From contig OY294069.1 in NCBI GenBank assembly GCA_958510875.1, forward strand, positions 162,625,111 through 162,689,110: a stretch of DNA of 64,000 bases. The letters run 5' to 3'. The DNA is from Endomychus coccineus. Taxonomy: Eukaryota; Arthropoda; Insecta; Coleoptera; Endomychidae. The notes under the pieces were generated by a model. It had not been told where the DNA came from. It saw nothing but the letters and a program-made list of their open reading frames with translations, and searched no databases. A program made the position numbers and the translations under genes. Below are positions 57,304 to 64,000 of the stretch, piece by piece. Position 1 is the stretch's first letter; each line of letters opens with the position of its first letter.

Positions 57304-57914
57304 TTAAGGTGCTTTGCCTTCGAGATGTACGCCATCTAGCGGCTACGGCGGTAGAAAACTGCTTTATTGATACGATGAGATTTATTATTTAAACATTTTA
57401 GTTGGTCTGATAACTTTTATGCGTAAGCAAAGAAGAATCAATAGCTGCAAGCAGAACGCATATACCGCGTACGTAAATTCAAACTCCGCGCGCGATGAGA
57501 GGTGTTGCCAACTTTTCATAAGCGAATTTCGAGAAAAAATATCCATTGCCATTTCGCGTTGTTTATCATTTAACATCGCGATTTACTTATATAAAGAAAA
57601 GGGCGAGTGATTATTTTAACCGAAGGAAACATTATTATAACTTCGAAGAACATGTGAAAAGTTTTTATTGTACAAAAAATTAATTTTCTTTTGCGCATTT
57701 GTTAAAACAGAGTGACTTGTCGGGGTCGGCTTCCATAAGAGCCTGTGGTTAGAAAAGGACGCACATAGGATTTTTACGATTTTCAACATTTTTTTCTCCG
57801 AAACTAAACGGACAGGCTCTTTCAAACTTTGACCAATTGTGTATCAATAATACATCTATTTATAAAAAAAAACAGGGAAAAAACAAGGTCGATTTTTATG
57901 GCAAAGCACCTTAA
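57304..57914. mobile_element. TTAA-flanked MITE (piggyBac-like), 603 bp
   Basis: TTAA (57304-57307) and TTAA (57911-57914) flank an element with perfect 11-bp TIRs, GGTGCTTTGCC (57308) and GGCAAAGCACC (57900-57910). TTAA target duplication is the hallmark of piggyBac elements. It contains small ORFs without transposase similarity, hence non-autonomous. Confidence 0.75.
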
Positions 57915-58625
57915 ATTGTCGGTAAATTCGACATTTGAAAAACAATAATAATACCTCAAATCTGTATCTCTAACGCACAAATTCTAAGAAGTAAGGAAGA
58001 GATACCCGGCGATAGTGTTTGACATGTGTTTCAACATTTGAACACGTGTTTCAACATCCACACAAGCATATGCTATTTGCAAATAAAGGCCTGATAATAT
58101 TATTGTATTTAACCTTACAAGCCTGGTGGCGTAGTCACATTTTAGAATCTCGATGAGTCGTGACATTTTCCATATGTGTTTTATAGAGTTGGAGATATGT
58201 TATATTTTCAATTGTCGAATTTACCGGCAATCACAGTTCACGAACTATGGTCACTCTTTCCTAGTTGAGGGAAAATTATCATCTTAGGATAGATGTGTTA
58301 CAGAATACAGGTTTCAGGTGTTTTTTTTCTAAATGTCGAATTTACCGGCTATCATAGTGCACAAACTATGGTCGCCGGGTGTAAGATGAAGTCACTTTTT
58401 TTCTACTTCAGGGAAATTTTCCATCTTAGGATTTATGTTTTAGGGATACAGGTTTGAGGTATTGTGTTTTTCAAATGTCGAATTTACCGGTTATCATAGT
58501 TCACGAACTATGGTCACCGTGCGTGTAATGACGTTACTCTTTTCTCTGTGAGGGATATTTGTCATCCTGGGATTGATGAGTTAGAGATACAGGTTGGAGG
58601 TATTATTATTTTTCAAACGCCGAAA
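57911..58625. repeat. three tandem units (121-142 bp) plus one inverted unit
   Basis: TGTCGAATTTACCGG starts units at 58213, 58334 and 58476, each followed by a dyad around CATAGTTCACGAACTATG (variants in unit 1 and 2), a (T/A)GAGGGAAA-like block, and ATACAGGTTTGAGGTAT. An inverted copy, GTCGGTAAATTCGACATTTG with CCTCAAATCTGTATCTCTAA, begins at 57917. It adjoins the TTAA MITE directly. Confidence 0.85.
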
Positions 58626-59600
58626 ATAAATTTTTATTTATAATAATTATAGTAACTTATTTATTTTAGATAATTTTATTGTGGATAGATTACATATCGA
58701 GGGCACCTGAGGGTATTTACATTTTTAACATCAAGACACTCACTTATTAAACCACCAGAATCATTGACTTCAGAATCGAATCTAGAAATTGAGGAATCTC
58801 CGCTGATATAATTTTTTTGTAGTTTTTTGAATAATTTGTTTGCATTCGAGATCATAGACGACTTGTTTGAGAACAAAAAAAGTGAACGACTGAAAAGGAA
58901 ATAGTCTTGAATAATTATTATTTGAAATGTATCCCGCCAGAGTTGATTAGTAATCACCCTTCGAAGGTGGTTTATTTCCACAAAACAAAATTGCATTGTT
59001 ATTCAAGTCAAGAGAATTGAATTTATTGTAACAGTAAAACAAAACATTCGCCCGGTCTGTCATCTGAAACTGCATTTTAATGAACTATCACTTTTCAAAA
59101 CAAAGTCTTCTCTGAATGCAAAGTTTATTTGATATGAATCTATAGAGCCCTAGGAAATTATAGTGAGAAGAAGCGTAATTAATAAGTTTGTCTTTATGTA
59201 CTATAGTTTGGATGTTGTTAAGCATGCAGCGGTTTTCGGTTTTTCTTATTCTGATGCATATAGACAGTTAGACATCTGGATAAACAAGTTCTAACAAAAC
59301 AATTAGTTACTACAAAATAAACAAGATCCCAACTGATCAATACGAAACTTTACACACAATTCCTATCTAAGCTGTAACCGAAGTTTATGCTGAAATATAT
59401 AGACCTCGATTCCAGCTCTGCCATGTTCAAAACCACTCGTGGTGTTTAACTTTTCCCTCAATTGTACGAAATTAATGTATTCAACAATATTATCGTAATA
59501 ACATTAGTAAATACATATTGTGAGACAATACGTTCAGACACATAAAGGGAATATCACATACATAATACATAATGCAACAGATTTGATTACCAGACACATC
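58626..59600. other. no gene supported
   Basis: A 106-codon minus-strand ORF at 58676-58996 has no recognisable domain. Confidence 0.35.
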
Positions 59601-59619
59601 AAAAACTTCTCCAACAGTG

Positions 59620-59780
59620 AAAAGTGAAATGAACATTCAGATTTAGTCTAAATCTGCGGTGTATAGTGTTTTAATAAGTGTGAGCGAGATTGGACAAAGA
59701 TAGGGATAATTGGGCATCACCTCACACGCCTGTGAGATGCCTAGCTAGACCATATATCTGTTGCGTCCGAATACTTTATC
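59620..59780 (+). repeat. dispersed repeat, partner at 5150-5290
   Basis: Shares GCGGTGTATA, GTGTGAGCGAGATT and G(C/T)GTCCGAATA with the 5 kb copy, in the same orientation. Confidence 0.55.
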
Positions 59781-59890
59781 TCATTGCAATGACAGTTTGG
59801 AGGCTAATATTAATTCGTAACATAAAGATTTTTTTTTGAATGCGATTTATTACCATGTACCAGTGTGCATTATAGTCATTTATATACTAA

Positions 59891-60216
59891 GGGCGTAATG
59901 AGGACTATTATGACCGCCGAGTAGGAATAACGGCCGAGGCTCCAGCCGAGGGCATCATAGGCCCCAATCGTTTGTGGTATATACAGGATTTTATGACGAC
60001 GACCGTTGTTGCGGAACAATTATGAATGATACTTCTATGAAATTTCCTGACTGCTATGTAAACCGACCTGTAAATATTAACTATAACTGTGTCAAGTCCA
60101 CTTCAGCAAAAATCATCGAGATCATCAACGGCATCTTCTGCAGTTAGTAAAAACAAGTGTGTTTACTGTACAATTAAATATCAAAAACAGGGGGCGAGCA
60201 GCTCTACATTACGCCC
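59891..60216. mobile_element. possible 326-bp MITE
   Basis: GGGCGTAATG at the left and its exact complement CATTACGCCC at the right form 10-bp TIRs; the interior is GC-richer at the left. No target duplication seen. Confidence 0.4.
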
Positions 60217-61480
60217 GCATTGGGCCGTGATGTGTACGTTTTGAAATACATAAAACGAGAGAGACTTATGAGTACTACTTCATCATTTCTGATGTCTCCT
60301 CGGGTTGCATCGTTGCGACGAACTGTAATTTTTATCCCTATGCTTCCAATTGTTCGACCAGATAAATTTATTGGTAGAAATATCTGTCAAGTATACTCTT
60401 TACTTTTCATTAAGTGCGGGCTTATGTTGATGATGAAGGTAAGAATTCCTAGCATTTCATTCTATCCTTTCCGAAGAGCGGTATATAAGGTGAAGGCAAA
60501 CAATGGGTAATTTACTGATCAAATATTTTCCTAATCAAATATTCGACGTTTAAGGTAGTAACCCAGTTTGCACTATTGATTTCGGAGTTTGTCCCACAGT
60601 AGGCTGAAAGAACAACGAGAGCTCATGCAATCACTTTTGATTGCTTCACATTATGCCGAAAATTTAAATAGTTTATTTATTATTGACCGCCAACTGTCAA
60701 CAGTGTCAACTGTCATTTCGTGTGTCACGATCTACTATCTGACATCTGGGTGTTGTGTTTTTTCAATGTTCATAATGCTTAAATTTCCATTAAAATTGCG
60801 TTTTAGAAAGTGAATCTGTAAATGTCCCCCTAGACCCCCTCCTCCTGGGACCCCTTTTGTGAGTGGAAAAATCGTGAATAGACCTGTGAATGTTAATTGG
60901 CCTAGGGACGGCAATTTTCTAAATCCGGCACTGTTCGGAACATATTACGCTACACATTTTTTTATCGTATGCCACGAATCATCGAACGGGAATTGAGCGA
61001 TTACAAATTTAATTCCAAGTCAAACAAAAATACGTCAGGGAATCCTTATTAAGTGATATTTCCAGCAGGTCAAATAAACCATTCAGCCGGTCACTGATGT
61101 TTTATACATTTCACATGAAGCTGAGTGAAATCCACTCATCACGACTAAAGTCAAATTGATGGTAACAATTGAATTAGAAGAATGGAGGGGAACATATTGC
61201 GGGTGGATATAAATCGACTCATGAATACAAGAATATATGAATCAAGAAATTGTTGCAGCGCTCTATTAGTACATATGTTAAGCTGGCTTTTCCCAAAGAG
61301 AATGCCAAAATTGATGGAATTCGTTGGAAATATGTACACGTCGAATTGAAATAGCTAGAAGTAGACAAACTTATAACAAAATTTTATTTGTCCGGTAGTT
61401 TTACGATTTTCATGTAAAAAAGTAAGGTTTTGAATCAGTTTTTGCTAATAATAAACAAATTCTTGTCAGTCCTGCTTCTA
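60217..61480. other. no gene supported; repeat at 60927-61205
   Basis: 60927-61205 is the partner of 56095-56370. Other ORFs (60220, 60589) lack domains. Confidence 0.4.
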
Positions 61481-61492
61481 CATTTCTAACAA

Positions 61493-62125
61493 ATGCAAAA
61501 TTATCGTTCATTAAGCGATTTTGAAAGTGGCCGGATTGTTAGTATCAGTGAGGCCGGATTTTCCCTTAGGGAAATGGTCAACCGCATAGACTGTTACTCG
61601 ACAACTGTTTTAAAATCTTGGGTCAGGTGTTCTAAAGAAGGTGTTCATGGGCGTCGCCGCGGATCAAGACGCTCTAGGCAATTTTCCACAACACGAGCTG
61701 TGCGAACTTATTGGAGGGAAACTTAAGAACGAGGAATGTCAATGGCGTCCGAATATCGACCAATAGAAGCCTATGGGTTTCGTTCTTACCGATTGTCTCT
61801 ATGTATTACTCCTTATTTCAATTAATCGATGCAGCGGGCTGAATGGTGTAACGAACGAATAAACTGGGTACAGGAGAGGCATCATGTCGTTACTGCCGAC
61901 GACTCTCGATTTTGCCTGAATTTTAAAGTATCTGTTGAATGCTATCACACGGTAAAAGGTTCATTCGAAAGAACCTCATGTAGATGTGCTTCCATAGCCT
62001 GCACGTTTCCCCGATATCAGACCTATCAAACATGTCTGGACTATGATCGGTACCAGAAATTTACTTCATCTCTCATAGAATCTCAACCATCTTCTGCTTT
62101 ACATAGAACATACATGGAATCCTAA
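61493..62125 (+). pseudogene. Tc1-like transposase pseudogene
   Basis: 61493-61726 reads LSDFESGRIVSISEAGFSLR, the N-terminal helix-turn-helix of Tc1-type transposases, with ARRI-like MVNRIDCYSTTVLKSW and a basic RRRGSRRSRQ AT-hook-like run. After a stop and frameshift, 61829-62125 reads RAEWCNERINWVQERHHVVT then ADDSRFCLN, the second catalytic Asp region (normally SDESRF). The third acidic residue and the C-terminus are missing. Inactive fragment. Confidence 0.85.
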
Positions 62126-62306
62126 GGCGATATTGTATATCTTATGAGAAAATTTCAAACAATTAGCCTAACTAATACTGGGTGTTGGAGTTTTTATTCA
62201 AATCAGTATATTTTGGAAATTAAGTTAAACGAATTCAAACAGATTTCGATATTACGCGACCCTCAGGCCAGCTTTATCTTACTTTTTTTGTATGGAGGGG
62301 ATGGAT

Positions 62307-62428
62307 ATACAGGGTGTTTCCTCAGTAGTCTAAAAAATGTAAGTGTGTGATTCCTCATGTCTTAGTATACAAAAATTTCATACGAATATGGGGTCTAAAT
62401 AAAGTGCAGTATACTGCACCCTGTACAG
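62307..62428. mobile_element. short MITE with CAGGGTG termini
   Basis: TACAGGGTGTTTCC at the left and GCACCCTGTA at the right give TA-bounded CAGGGTG inverted ends around about 110 bp. The ends resemble those of the 32 kb element, so it may be a deleted relative. Confidence 0.55.
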
Positions 62429-62783
62429 TAAACTTATGCTTCTGATAGAAGACCGTTGGTGTCGGTTACACACGCTCCATTGTTGCAGATGTGAAATTTA
62501 ACTATTCATATTTTCGCCCGTTACCATCCTCTTGCTATTTCTGTGAAGGCGGTCAGTTGCATACCATAATAAAGTTATGCTGTCCGTTGCATTTTTCATT
62601 TAACACGAACGAGAACTACAGGGATAGTGCTATTTTATGAGCGCAACATATTCCTGTAGCCTGGAGCAAACGTATTATCAAAAGAATAATGTTTCAAATA
62701 GTTATTGTTCACATCAAAACATATTTAGGAGTATCTAAAATATTCCTAAAAATAGAATTAGTTATGTTATTATCACAATAATT

Positions 62784-63143
62784 TCATAAACGAAGGAAAA
62801 GTTCGAAAAATGTATCATGTAATTCGAATAAAAGAATTGACAATGTCTCCAAATTATTATGCTCTGTAGTTTGGACAATGGTCCTTCGAGACAGACTCTT
62901 ATTACAGTGGTGTGTGACTGTTATCAACTGATGGAACTTCGTCAGTATTGCAATCAGAACGTAATCCAATCTGAACATAATCCAATATATTGAAGTTTCC
63001 TCGCATATCTTGTGATGATTGTCTATTTTGATATTCCCAATCTGGATATAACTGGTTTGACAACGTTTGCAAAATTGAATTGCATCGTTTAATCTATTAA
63101 TTTTGATATCATCGACCGGACAAGAGAAACCGCATGGAGCCAT
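62784..63143 (-). CDS. hypothetical ORF with Cys/His motif
   Basis: 119 codons starting MAPCGFSCPVDDIKINRLND with CKRCQTSY and later HHKIC spaced like a zinc-binding site. No family recognised, no splice or promoter support; could be chance. Confidence 0.2.
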   Translation of the reverse strand: MAPCGFSCPVDDIKINRLNDAIQFCKRCQTSYIQIGNIKIDNHHKICEETSIYWIMFRLDYVLIAILTKFHQLITVTHHCNKSLSRRTIVQTTEHNNLETLSILLFELHDTFFELFLRL

Positions 63144-63390
63144 AGTATTGCGAGTGGTATCGGGTATTATGTATTAAAAATTCAGCTCTAACCACAGCAA
63201 GTTACAAATACCGCAATATTTCGGTGCAACTGTAGTAATAACGTAAATGGTCCGGCTATTAGTCATTTCATATTTTATATATCCTTTCGCAAAATAGGAA
63301 ACAAATAGACTACGATTCTTGACCCAGTTATGAATTATATGTAACTTCTCGGGAAACAGCACAAATTAACACATATGTTTACTATATTTT

Positions 63391-63436
63391 CGTCTTTACG
63401 TACGTTTTGGTCTCACGACCATCATCAGAAGACGTA
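63391..63436 (-). ncRNA. hammerhead-ribozyme-like motif, copy 1
   Basis: Minus strand: stem I CGTCTT, core CTGATGA, an extra T, stem-loop GGTC-GTGA-GACC, then AAAA where GAAA is required, stem III ACG-TA-CGT, A, and AAGACG closing stem I with six pairs. The G-to-A change at the first position of the GAAA box should abolish cleavage. Confidence 0.5.
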
Positions 63437-63728
63437 TCAAAAATAATCCCTATTTTTTCATTTTATTTATATAAAAAGAGAAAATATGGTCCATTTTAGT
63501 ATTTGGTAAGATAACATAGAGCATATTATATAAATAATGTGGTAAAAAATGATAGAAAGAAAGTTTACAATTCGTTTGTCTGTGATTAATAAAATTAAAC
63601 ATAATTAAACATAAATTTAAACATAATAGCACTAATACTATAATTAAGTTTCGAGGAAACTTGTCTATGTAGTAGTAATGCTTAGGTTTTTAAAAATTAC
63701 GTAATCAAGAAATTTTGTTTTAAATATT

Positions 63729-63775
63729 CGTCTTTACGTACGTTTCGGTCTCACGACCATCATCAGAAGATTCAC
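63729..63775 (-). ncRNA. hammerhead-ribozyme-like motif, copy 2
   Basis: Same layout as copy 1, 338 bp away and in the same orientation, with an intact GAAA box. Stem I is shorter: TCTT pairs with AAGA, then a mismatch. Both copies have a short three-pair stem III, as in the dimeric hammerheads known from Penelope-like elements. Confidence 0.55.
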
Positions 63776-64000
63776 TATGTCAAAAAAAAGGGGTATTATT
63801 AAATACGCCGTCGAAACGAACAGAACCACGAATAATCGAAATGGTATCGTCTGTATTAAATTATAAAAAATTTATTTGTAGTAAGAATCCGCTATTCAGT
63901 AATATTCTTAAAATATACAAGTGCATGTTGGTATTCTCACAACAACTGAGATGGAAGTTATTTGTCGAGCATCTACTTTCGAACCAGATGTGTAAGATTT

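Overview
This is insect nuclear DNA: AT-rich, intron-bearing, without bacterial-style operons, and crowded with eukaryotic transposable elements. The order of insect is not fixed by the sequence; a beetle is plausible but is only a guess.

The main gene is on the minus strand. Seven coding exons between 51342 and 14806 join in a single open frame of about 1,075 residues and encode the C-terminal four fifths of Echinoid (Ed), an immunoglobulin-superfamily adhesion protein. It has five and a half Ig domains, two fibronectin type III domains, one membrane helix and a cytoplasmic tail ending in the PDZ ligand EIIV. The N-terminal exons lie beyond position 64000. A second minus-strand gene, not recognised, is represented by its first coding exon at 1758-2532, which begins Met-Gly and may be N-myristoylated.

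Almost everything else is mobile-element debris. 1-14.8 kb: the unknown exon, two LINE fragments, a Helentron-type endonuclease, an LTR remnant with a tRNA-complementary primer site, and the probable 3' UTR and downstream flank of ed. 14.8-25.5 kb: the six 3' ed exons, with a degenerate LINE and a 1.3 kb palindrome in introns. 25.5-51.2 kb: a 25.7 kb ed intron carrying a Penelope-like fragment, several LINE ends, a Tc1/mariner-superfamily element with TIRs of about 400 bp, a repeat inserted in that element, a full-length BEL/Pao element (two identical 153-bp LTRs, 5-bp target duplication) inserted in the repeat, two hAT remnants and a Crypton-type tyrosine recombinase remnant. 51.3-64 kb: a SINE, a LINE end, a TTAA-flanked MITE, a tandem array with an embedded palindrome, a Tc1-type transposase relic, and a pair of hammerhead-ribozyme-like motifs.

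The observations most worth checking are the hammerhead-like motifs at 63.4-63.8 kb and 48.9-49.1 kb, the nested insertions at 32-41 kb with an uninterrupted paralogue at 10.2-11.1 kb, a heat-shock-type core promoter in front of a hAT/Crypton chimera at 43.2 kb, and a phase-compatible alternative last exon of ed that would remove the PDZ ligand.
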